A stretch of DNA of 5,152 nucleotides, from the NCBI GenBank assembly GCA_023258355.1, contig JALQZL010000107.1, positions 1 to 5,152 of the forward strand. The letters run 5' to 3'. Shown here in pieces: positions 1 to 5,035 of the stretch. Source of the stretch: Wenzhouxiangellaceae bacterium (GTDB lineage: Bacteria; Pseudomonadota; Gammaproteobacteria; Xanthomonadales; Wenzhouxiangellaceae). Under the pieces are notes generated by a model. The model saw only the letters and a program-made list of their open reading frames with translations, had not been told where the DNA came from and did no database searches. The first letter of the stretch is position 1, and each line of letters begins with the position of its first letter. The position numbers and the translations under genes were made by a program.

Positions 1-72
1 ACCTTTTCACAAAAACGCGAGGAACTGATTGATCTGATTAAGCGCGTTGCATTGCAATCTGCATCAGATTAA
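1..72 (+). CDS. Possible C-terminal tail of a convergent gene (partial, unidentified)
   Basis: The frame beginning at base 1 is open for 23 codons and stops with TAA at 70-72. It gives a charged, helix-like tail (TFSQKREELIDLIKRVALQS, then ASD). Both other plus-strand frames stop within the first 40 bases. If real, it is the end of a gene entering from the left that overlaps the 3' end of the methyltransferase by 35 bp, tail to tail. An open run of this length arises by chance about a third of the time, so only the plausible composition favours it. I do not recognise a family. The alternative is plain intergenic sequence downstream of the methyltransferase. Confidence 0.25.
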   Translation, partial: TFSQKREELIDLIKRVALQSASD

Positions 73-1234
73 TCGTTTCACGACGAAAGCCACCCTCACA
101 GTAGGCCAGATAAAAACGCCACATTCTGATAAAGCGCTCATCGAAGCCCATCGCACGCACTGCGCCCAGCTGGTCTACAAAGCGCTCATCCCACTCGCGG
201 AGTGTTCGGGCATAGTCTAGTCCATGAAAACTGCGCTCAATTGTTTTGAGACCAGCGTCAGATGAGATCTCAGCGAAGACCTGTGGCGAAGGCAACATGC
301 CGCCGGGGAAGAGGTAGCGTTGGATAAACTCGACTCCCTTTCTGTAGGCAGAAAACAGATCATCTCTGATTGTGATGACCTGTATACCGGCACTCGCCGA
401 CGGCTTGAGCCGATCATGAACCGCCTTAAAAAAATCAGGCCAGTACTTCTCGCCCACGGCCTCAAACATCTCGATTGAAGCAATGCCGTCGTATTGCTCT
501 TTGACGTCTCGATAATCTTGTAGCCTAAAGGTCACCCGTTCGTTGAGCCCTGCCGCTTGAGTTCTTGCCTGGGCCTCTGCAAGCTGTTCTCTCGATAGCG
601 TGATAGATGTCACCCGACAGCCTGTCTTCTGCGCTGCGTGCATGGCGAACCCGCCCCACCCTGAACCAATTTCGAGCACATGGGCATCTTGTGTGGGCTT
701 TATTAACGACAAAATACGATCGTACTTATTCAGCTGGGCATGTTCTAAAGACTGAGTTTCATTTTCGAAAATAGCCGAGGAGTATGTCAGGGTCGGGTCT
801 AACCAAAGCTTGTAGAAGTCATTGCCCAGATCATAGTGGCTTGCAATATTTTTTTTCGCTCCCCGTTTGGTGTTAGCCCGTAAGGCATGAACAACCCACT
901 GTAGTGCACGCATCCAAAAATGTCCGCGATCAAGACCGCCGAGTATGGCCCTGTTCATCTCACCTACTTCGATGACAGCGACCAAGTTGGGTGAGCTCCA
1001 CTCACCTGCCATAAAACTTTCGGCGAGTCCCAGGGTCCCATTTGTCAGCAACCGATACATCAGGTTCTGGGAACGAATGTAGATCTCGGCTGTGGGACCG
1101 GGATGACGGCCTTTTAACTCGACACGCTGATCATTCGGGAAGACCACAATGAATGTGCCGTATTCAATTTTTTTAAGCGTTTCAAGCAGCGGGCGAAAAA
1201 CCATACCTATTTTGGGATCAGCAGACTTAGACAT
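38..1234 (-). CDS. Cfa-like SAM-dependent lipid methyltransferase (cyclopropane synthase family)
   Basis: 398 aa, usual length for the family. Residues 1-115 form the N-terminal lipid-binding-type region; about 125-398 form the class I methyltransferase domain. Visible motifs are the SAM-binding loop VLEIGSGWGGF (186-196), the family signature NIASHYDLGNDFY (129-141), SIEMFEAVGEKYW (253-265), FIQRYLFPGGMLPS (303-316) and FYLAYCEGGF (374-383). Aligned by memory to E. coli Cfa, the bicarbonate-site Glu is kept (E258) and Y341 matches a conserved Tyr. The active-site Cys is Ser (S153 in TYSSAIF) and the bicarbonate-site His is Ile (I287 in QVITIR). The enzyme should transfer a methyl group from SAM to the double bond of a phospholipid acyl chain at the inner membrane face. 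The product may be a methylated or methylene fatty acid rather than a cyclopropane. It is the last gene of a three-gene operon. The ATG overlaps the DUF1365 stop by 8 bp, with AAAGGA at 1246-1251 (11 nt spacing). No terminator is visible downstream. Family assignment is firm; the exact product is inferred. Confidence 0.95.
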   Translation of the reverse strand: MSKSADPKIGMVFRPLLETLKKIEYGTFIVVFPNDQRVELKGRHPGPTAEIYIRSQNLMYRLLTNGTLGLAESFMAGEWSSPNLVAVIEVGEMNRAILGGLDRGHFWMRALQWVVHALRANTKRGAKKNIASHYDLGNDFYKLWLDPTLTYSSAIFENETQSLEHAQLNKYDRILSLIKPTQDAHVLEIGSGWGGFAMHAAQKTGCRVTSITLSREQLAEAQARTQAAGLNERVTFRLQDYRDVKEQYDGIASIEMFEAVGEKYWPDFFKAVHDRLKPSASAGIQVITIRDDLFSAYRKGVEFIQRYLFPGGMLPSPQVFAEISSDAGLKTIERSFHGLDYARTLREWDERFVDQLGAVRAMGFDERFIRMWRFYLAYCEGGFRRETINLMQIAMQRA

Positions 1235-2027
1235 CAGACGAAATTTCCTTTGGCGGTGGCGTTGGTTTTTTATGGAATTGTCCCCCTCTAATCCATATTT
1301 TCAGCGCTTGCCAGTGAATGGCCATGACCACTTTGAGCGTCATCAAAGGCATCATGACAAACGATTTGCATAGGTTCCAGTCGGTAAGTTTCACCTCTTT
1401 CATGCGTTGAGTCGCAATCATTGCGCGTTGCCCATGATCGGACCAAACAATGCCAATGTCGAGTTGATCACTGGGCTTAGAAAAACGAAAAGAATAACGA
1501 CCTGAAACAGGTAAGAATGGCGACACATGAAATCTCTTGGGATGCTCGTGCACATCGCTCCACTCGATCGGACCATTGTTTGGTGTGCGCAAGAGATAAC
1601 AATGCCTCTCTCCGAAGGTATTTCTAACTTCACAGACAATTGCCCGCAAAGCGCCGTCAGTATCTCGGCAGTACCAGACACTTAAGGGGTTAAATACAAA
1701 GCCTAACACCCGTGGATAGCAAAAAAGCTGGATGGGCCCGCCTTTCAGATCAATATCATGCTCTGCTAAACCTTGTGTGATCCAATCTCGGAGTGTAGGC
1801 CGTGCCACCTGCCTATCGGCTTTGGGCAAATGGTCTTTGTCATAGAAAGAAAATATGTTGAATCTGTTGTACGAGAACAAACACAGTTTGCGAGAAAGCT
1901 GCTCGACTGAGTCAATGTCTAAGAGAAGATTAAAGACTCTATAACGAAACTGATACTGGGGCTGGATAAGACGCCGATGAAACACCATCCCGCGGTATAA
2001 GCTGTGATTGAGGTTATCTCGGATCAT
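1227..2027 (-). CDS. DUF1365 family protein, lipid-modification partner
   Basis: 266 aa, a typical full length for DUF1365. The family's conserved blocks appear in order: LYRGMVFHRRL...FRYRVFNLLLDID (10-39), PRVLGFVFNPLSVWYC (105-120), EVRNTFGERHCY (133-144), KRFHVSPF (164-171), and MTLKVVMAIHWQALKIWIRG followed by FHKKP (229-255). Many invariant His, Arg and Asn residues suggest an enzyme, possibly metal- or flavin-assisted. The hydrophobic stretch around 221-246 could associate with the membrane. DUF1365 genes nearly always sit beside a flavoprotein and a Cfa-like methyltransferase, as here. In Rhodobacter sphaeroides a homologue is, from memory, one of the furan fatty acid enzymes, perhaps the oxygen-inserting step (UfaO). 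That role is inferred here, not shown. The ATG overlaps the end of the flavoprotein gene by 14 bp and has only a weak purine-rich sequence ahead of it, so translation probably depends on coupling. The family N-terminus begins close to this Met, which supports the start. Confidence 0.92.
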   Translation of the reverse strand: MIRDNLNHSLYRGMVFHRRLIQPQYQFRYRVFNLLLDIDSVEQLSRKLCLFSYNRFNIFSFYDKDHLPKADRQVARPTLRDWITQGLAEHDIDLKGGPIQLFCYPRVLGFVFNPLSVWYCRDTDGALRAIVCEVRNTFGERHCYLLRTPNNGPIEWSDVHEHPKRFHVSPFLPVSGRYSFRFSKPSDQLDIGIVWSDHGQRAMIATQRMKEVKLTDWNLCKSFVMMPLMTLKVVMAIHWQALKIWIRGGQFHKKPTPPPKEISSDV

Positions 2028-3354
2028 TAATCAGTCCACTGCCAGGCCCCTGCCATGGGTGATGGTTATCCATGTACGGCGGCCCTGACAAACGTGCTTG
2101 ATTGAGCTGACCAGGCAGCTCGACGCCCAAGCTCACTGCCGCTTCGATGGCTGAGCCAAGCCCATCCTCATGAAAGCCATAGCCCATCCATGCACCACAG
2201 TACCAGCAGTTGTTATGTCCCTGAAGGAGGCCCAACGAGCGTTGAGCGCGACGGGTTGCCTGATCAAATACGGGGTGGGTGTATTCGGTCTCATAATGAA
2301 CGAGCTCAGGGTTCGGCTCAACGAGTGGATTGAGTGTCACAAAGTAATCCCTCGAGGATTGGAGTCGCTGAAGGCGATTCATCCAATAAGTCACTGAGAC
2401 GTTGGTCTCCTTCTCCTGAGATTGCGTCAGATAATTCCATGATGACCAAGCTTGTCGGCGCTTTGGCATCAATCGCTTGTCTGAGTGCAATAAGGCGCGA
2501 TTGGGCCGAAACTTAAAACTGGCGAGCAAGGCTTTTTCGGCTGGGTCAGGCTCTGTCATCAGCCGCAAAGTCTCGTCGGCATGACAACCAAAGACAATGG
2601 CATCAAAATGCAATGTCTCACCCGTCTCTGTCTTGACCGTGATGCCCGCAGAATCTCGAACTACCTCGGCAACACCGCAATCGATGCGTACATGGCCCTC
2701 TAAGTCACCTAAGAGTTTGTTGAGGTAGTTGATGGATCCTCCCGGGACAGTCTTCCACTGGGGCCGATTGCTCAGATCTAGTAGCCCGTGGTTGTTGAAA
2801 AATTCCACGAAGGCCTCAGCTGAAAATTCTCGAATGGCATCACTTGGACTGGACCAGATGGATGCGGCCATGGGCAACAGATAGCGTTGCTCGAAAGCAG
2901 CCGAGAAGCGATGTTGGTCAAGCCATTCCCCTAACCCAACATCCGTCAATGTTTGCTCAGTGAGTGCCGTTTTGGCTAGGCGATTGAACCGCATCACATC
3001 TAACAACATGCGCCAATGTGTTGGCCTTAAAAAATTGCTCTTCTGAGCAAACAAAGCATCTCCGGCATACTCAACGGCACCAGCATTGAGTGAGGCGCTG
3101 AAAGACATATCTGAGGGCTGCGTCGGTATGCCCAACAGATCGAATAGACTGACCAGCCTTGGGTAGTTTCTGTCATTGTGAACGATGAAGCCGGTGTCCA
3201 CCCAGACTGGGCCATCGACTTCGTCCACACGTTGTGTGTTGGTGTGCCCACCAGGCCTTGGCTGAGACTCAAAGACCGTGACCTCATGTGTTTGGCGCAG
3301 CAACCAAGCGGCTGAGAGGCCTGATATACCTGTTCCAACAACAGCAATTTTCAA
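2014..3354 (-). CDS. FAD-dependent amine oxidase/desaturase-like oxidoreductase (TTG start)
   Basis: 446 aa. The N-terminal Rossmann fold has the dinucleotide motif GTGISG (7-12), the ribose-binding acidic residue E29 in VTVFES, and the following GGHTNT block (35-40). WVDTGFIVHNDRNYP (51-65) is characteristic of this NAD(P)/FAD-binding subfamily. The C-terminal FAD-contact block is YCGAWMGYGFHEDG (385-398). Together these place it among the flavin amine oxidase / phytoene-desaturase-like proteins that accompany DUF1365 and Cfa-like enzymes. By analogy with the R. sphaeroides furan fatty acid pathway (from memory, UfaD) it may introduce a second double bond into the methylated acyl chain; that is inference. 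The start is TTG: the codon before KIAVVGTG is TTG, no in-frame ATG lies just upstream, and the first beta strand begins at residue 2, so no later start is possible. AAAGG at 3365-3369 lies 10 nt ahead. It is the first gene of the operon and overlaps DUF1365 by 14 bp. Confidence 0.93.
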   Translation of the reverse strand: MKIAVVGTGISGLSAAWLLRQTHEVTVFESQPRPGGHTNTQRVDEVDGPVWVDTGFIVHNDRNYPRLVSLFDLLGIPTQPSDMSFSASLNAGAVEYAGDALFAQKSNFLRPTHWRMLLDVMRFNRLAKTALTEQTLTDVGLGEWLDQHRFSAAFEQRYLLPMAASIWSSPSDAIREFSAEAFVEFFNNHGLLDLSNRPQWKTVPGGSINYLNKLLGDLEGHVRIDCGVAEVVRDSAGITVKTETGETLHFDAIVFGCHADETLRLMTEPDPAEKALLASFKFRPNRALLHSDKRLMPKRRQAWSSWNYLTQSQEKETNVSVTYWMNRLQRLQSSRDYFVTLNPLVEPNPELVHYETEYTHPVFDQATRRAQRSLGLLQGHNNCWYCGAWMGYGFHEDGLGSAIEAAVSLGVELPGQLNQARLSGPPYMDNHHPWQGPGSGLINDPR

Positions 3355-3364
3355 CTGAGAAAGG

Positions 3365-3369
3365 CCTTT
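3365..3369 (-). promoter_or_regulatory. Shine-Dalgarno for the TTG-started flavoprotein gene
   Basis: AAAGG on the minus strand, 10 nt before the TTG at 3352-3354. It supports the non-ATG start. The motif is half of a palindrome (AAAGGCCTTT, 3360-3369). Confidence 0.5.
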
Positions 3370-3384
3370 ATGAACATGCGTTGG

Positions 3385-3413
3385 TCTTATCTTAGCGTTG
3401 ATTCAGTGAATCA
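3385..3413 (-). promoter_or_regulatory. Putative ECF-type stress promoter of the lipid operon, overlapping a palindromic operator
   Basis: Read on the minus strand, TGATTC (3408-3413) is followed 17 bp later by ATAAGA (3385-3390). This resembles, from memory, the TGATC / TAAGA-type elements used by the RpoE-ChrR singlet-oxygen sigma factor of R. sphaeroides, whose regulon includes homologues of this operon. A TAAGA at 3390-3394, with 13 bp spacing, is an alternative -10. Transcription would begin near 3378, leaving a leader of about 24 nt that contains the AAAGG ribosome-binding site. No convincing sigma-70 promoter was found between the terminator and the gene. The match is by eye; the sigma factor itself is not in the window. 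Confidence 0.4.
3399..3413. repeat. Perfect 15-bp inverted repeat, probable operator
   Basis: TGATTCA-G-TGAATCA on the plus strand: two 7-bp arms separated by one base, with no mismatch. The single-base gap rules out an RNA hairpin of this form, so binding of a dimeric protein to DNA is the better reading. It lies about 45-60 bp upstream of the flavoprotein start codon and covers the putative -35 element, a position suited to repression or activation. Confidence 0.5.
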
Positions 3414-3430
3414 GTCGACATATTTTAGGC

Positions 3431-3458
3431 AATAAAAAGCCCCGCAAGCGGGGCTTTT
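3431..3458 (-). terminator. Rho-independent terminator of tRNA-Arg
   Basis: On the minus strand a GC-rich hairpin (stem AAAAGCCCCG / CGGGGCTTTT, loop CTTG) is followed by TTTTTATT. It lies only 7 bases after the encoded CCA end of the tRNA. The stem is flanked by As and Ts on both sides, so weak function in the opposite direction is possible, but the U-run is longer on the minus strand. It separates tRNA transcription from the downstream lipid operon, which therefore needs its own promoter. Confidence 0.88.
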
Positions 3459-3465
3459 AGGGAGA

Positions 3466-3542
3466 TGGCGCGCCCGGAAGGATTCGAACCTCCGACCGCC
3501 TGGTTCGTAGCCAGGTACTCTATCCAGCTGAGCTACGGGCGC
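3466..3542 (-). tRNA. tRNA-Arg(ACG)
   Basis: A 77-nt cloverleaf on the minus strand. The acceptor stem GCGCCCG pairs with CGGGCGC. The D arm contains AGCTCAGCTGGATAGAG, the anticodon stem CCTGG/CCAGG encloses loop CTACGAA, and the T arm contains GGTTCGAATCC. Discriminator G and the CCA end are encoded. The anticodon ACG (3506-3508) is expected to have its first base deaminated to inosine by TadA, so it would read CGU, CGC and CGA. The sequence is very close to the E. coli tRNA-Arg(ACG). It is a single-tRNA transcription unit with its own promoter and terminator. Confidence 0.98.
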
Positions 3543-3555
3543 GTGCAAGCCAGCT

Positions 3556-3584
3556 ATTATCTCAAGAGTTTGGGGAAAGTGCAA
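3556..3584 (-). promoter_or_regulatory. Sigma-70 promoter of tRNA-Arg
   Basis: On the minus strand TTGCAC (3579-3584) and GATAAT (3556-3561) are separated by exactly 17 bp. The -10 matches consensus at five of six positions and the -35 at four of six. The mature tRNA 5' end is 13 nt past the -10, giving a 5' leader of about 6-7 nt. The stretch right after the -10 (AGCTGGC) is GC-rich, as is common in stable-RNA promoters under stringent control. Confidence 0.65.
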
Positions 3585-3611
3585 GAAGAGCAACACTTGC
3601 GCTGTGTCAAA

Positions 3612-3639
3612 TCCACAGTCTTGATACCTGAATTACAAT
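3612..3639 (+). promoter_or_regulatory. Possible promoter of the SLAC1/TDT transporter gene
   Basis: TACAAT (3634-3639, five of six to the -10 consensus) is preceded by a weak -35, TCCACA (3612-3617), with 16 bp spacing. Transcription would start at about 3646, the A of the transporter's ATG. A short inverted repeat, CTGTG-N7-CACAG (3602-3618), covers the weak -35 and might bind an activator. The promoter is divergent from that of tRNA-Arg. Confidence 0.35.
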
Positions 3640-3645
3640 AGTTTC

Positions 3646-4590
3646 ATGAACAGCCCCCAACGGACACTACTGCCTTTGCCCCTATTCGCATCAGTTATGG
3701 GGCTAAGTGGGGTTGCTTTGGTTTGGCGAGCAACAGAGAACCACCTGTCAATGACTTCATGGGTCTCTGCTGGGATGACAGGCGTCGCTGTGACTGTATT
3801 TGTTGTCTTGTTACTCACCTACAGCTACAAGTGGCTGGTAGCCAAAGATCAGGTGATGGCCGAGCTGCAACATCCTGTCCGAATCAATTTTTTGCCCACC
3901 CTCTCAATCAATCTTATTTTATTGGGCATGCTTTTGACTCAGTGGTTTCCTCAAGTGGGACTCGACCTGTGGCGAGTGGGTGCGGCGCTGCAGCTCATAT
4001 TGACTGTTATCATTGTCAATGTTTGGCTGAACACTGAAAGACCTGTTGCAAGCATCAACCCGGCGTGGTTTATCCCCGCTGTAGGCAATGTGTTGGTCCC
4101 AGTTGCCGCTGCGCCAGCTGGCTATCTCACCCTTAGTGCTTTCTTTCTGAGCCTCGGATTATTCTTTTGGGCGATCTTGGTCACCGTTATTTTTTACCGA
4201 CTGATTACCAAAGCACCCTTGGAGCCTGCCATGCAACCCACACTGGTCATCATGGTCGCGCCACCAGCAGTCTCATGTCTCGCGGCCGTGGCCATCACGC
4301 AGAGCTTTGGACCGATGGCCATGGCTTTATTTTCAGTGGCTGTGTTTTTTGTGGTTCTTCTGCTTCCTCAAATACCCCATTTCTTGCGCCTTTCGTTTTA
4401 CCCGTCTTGGTGGGCATACACTTTCCCACTGGCTGCCTTTACGTTAGCGTGTCACAAATTTTCCCAATTCAATGGGATCATCAGTGCCGCCATGCTGTTG
4501 GCAATGACGATCTTTGTGACCCTGGTTGTTCTGGCTGTTTCTGCGAGAACACTGAAGGCCCTGGCCACTGGAGAGCTGGCGCATCATTGA
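3646..4590 (+). CDS. TDT/SLAC1-family (TehA-like) anion transporter or channel
   Basis: 314 aa, close to the usual 310-330 aa of bacterial TehA-like proteins, with about ten hydrophobic helices and few charges. Family hallmarks are the N-terminal LPLFASVMGLSGVALVWR (11-28), HPVRINFLPTLSINLILL (76-93), NPAWFIPAVGNVLVP (138-152) and WWAYTFPLAAF (255-265). The last resembles the WWAYTFP motif of SLAC1-type channels. The family includes TehA, SLAC1, yeast Mae1 (malate) and Ssu1 (sulfite); all move small anions across the inner membrane through a five-helical-hairpin pore. The substrate cannot be told from sequence. The start is fixed: the in-frame stop at 3622-3624 is followed by no other start codon, and the first helix begins near residue 9. 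No Shine-Dalgarno is visible, and a -10-like box ends 6 nt before the ATG, so the mRNA may be leaderless. A cupin gene follows after 45 bp without a terminator, so the two may be co-transcribed. Confidence 0.9.
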   Translation: MNSPQRTLLPLPLFASVMGLSGVALVWRATENHLSMTSWVSAGMTGVAVTVFVVLLLTYSYKWLVAKDQVMAELQHPVRINFLPTLSINLILLGMLLTQWFPQVGLDLWRVGAALQLILTVIIVNVWLNTERPVASINPAWFIPAVGNVLVPVAAAPAGYLTLSAFFLSLGLFFWAILVTVIFYRLITKAPLEPAMQPTLVIMVAPPAVSCLAAVAITQSFGPMAMALFSVAVFFVVLLLPQIPHFLRLSFYPSWWAYTFPLAAFTLACHKFSQFNGIISAAMLLAMTIFVTLVVLAVSARTLKALATGELAHH

Positions 4591-4620
4591 AACACACACC
4601 TAATTTTAGAAAAGGCAGTT

Positions 4621-4628
4621 AAAAGGAG
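4621..4628 (+). promoter_or_regulatory. Strong Shine-Dalgarno of the cupin gene
   Basis: AAAAGGAG ends 7 nt before the ATG at 4636. This near-ideal site fixes the cupin start. It contrasts with the transporter just upstream, which has none. Confidence 0.8.
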
Positions 4629-4635
4629 CTCATCA

Positions 4636-5016
4636 ATGTCTCAAAAATCACCGCATATTCCAATCATCGAAGTCACTCGGGCAAACAATGCCTTTCGTGA
4701 TGAATTGATCACTGGAAAAGAGTCTCAGCTCGTTGTTATGACGATCCAGCCAGGCGAGGAGATTGGTTCAGAGGTCCACGCAGATCATGATCAAATCCTG
4801 ATATTTGTCGAGGGTACTGGCAGAGCCACATTGAACAATGAAACTTTCGACATCAAAGCAGACGATCTGGTGTTTGTCCATGCAGGTGTCCAACATAACT
4901 TCATCAATACTGGTGAGACACCTCTCAGGCTATACACTGTCTACGCGCCGCCCGAGCACAGCGCTGGAACACGCCATGAAACCAAAGCTGAGGCGGATGC
5001 GGCTGAACATCATTAG
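4636..5016 (+). CDS. Small single-domain cupin protein
   Basis: 126 aa, one conserved beta-barrel (Cupin_2 type), cytosolic (no signal peptide or membrane segment). Motif 1 is PGEEIGSEVHADHDQILIFVEGTG (39-62, written as two parts: PGEEIGSEVH and ADHDQILIFVEGTG). Motif 2 is DLVFVHAGVQHNFIN (77-91). Against the classical G(X)5HXH(X)3-4E(X)6G pattern, H48 is kept, the second His is Asp (D50, with an extra His at 51), and the Glu is Gln (Q53). In motif 2 the usual Pro is His (H82), and metal-ligand H87 is kept. The body resembles a widespread family of about 115-130 aa with VHxDxDQ in motif 1 and a LYTxYxPPEH end (here 99-108), often annotated vaguely as sugar isomerase-like. Function is unknown. 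The His-rich tail (EHH end) is charged and probably flexible. It sits 45 bp downstream of the anion transporter on the same strand and 19 bp from the convergent alaS stop. Confidence 0.92.
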   Translation: MSQKSPHIPIIEVTRANNAFRDELITGKESQLVVMTIQPGEEIGSEVHADHDQILIFVEGTGRATLNNETFDIKADDLVFVHAGVQHNFINTGETPLRLYTVYAPPEHSAGTRHETKAEADAAEHH

Positions 5017-5035
5017 CCTTAGGTAGATGCGAGGG

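Noticed and set aside
3422..3427. TAAAAT on the minus strand as a sigma-70 -10 box for the lipid operon.
   Set aside because: The only -35-like hexamer (TTGCGG) lies within the tRNA terminator stem at 14 bp spacing, and the start would be far upstream; weaker than the TGATTC/ATAAGA arrangement.
3466..3542. tRNA-Arg as an integration (attachment) site of a mobile element.
   Set aside because: No integrase, no direct repeat of the tRNA 3' end and no change in gene character on either side within the window.
3411..3596. A minus-strand open frame covering the tRNA region.
   Set aside because: It runs through tRNA-Arg, its terminator and its promoter; the protein seen there is just a translation of the tRNA.
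3621..3626. TTGATA as a near-consensus -35 for the transporter gene.
   Set aside because: It is only 7 bp from the TACAAT box, and at 17 bp downstream the sequence (TCATGA) is not a -10.
4167..4622. A 151-codon plus-strand open frame inside the transporter gene.
   Set aside because: It lies in another frame of a clear ten-helix membrane protein, its translation is rich in Cys, His and Gly with no family signature, and the strong Shine-Dalgarno belongs to the cupin that follows.
4636..5016. The cupin as a ChrR-like anti-sigma factor for the lipid operon promoter.
   Set aside because: ChrR has an N-terminal zinc-binding anti-sigma domain with HxxxCxxC; this protein is a lone cupin of 126 aa with no cysteine, and no sigma factor gene is next to it.
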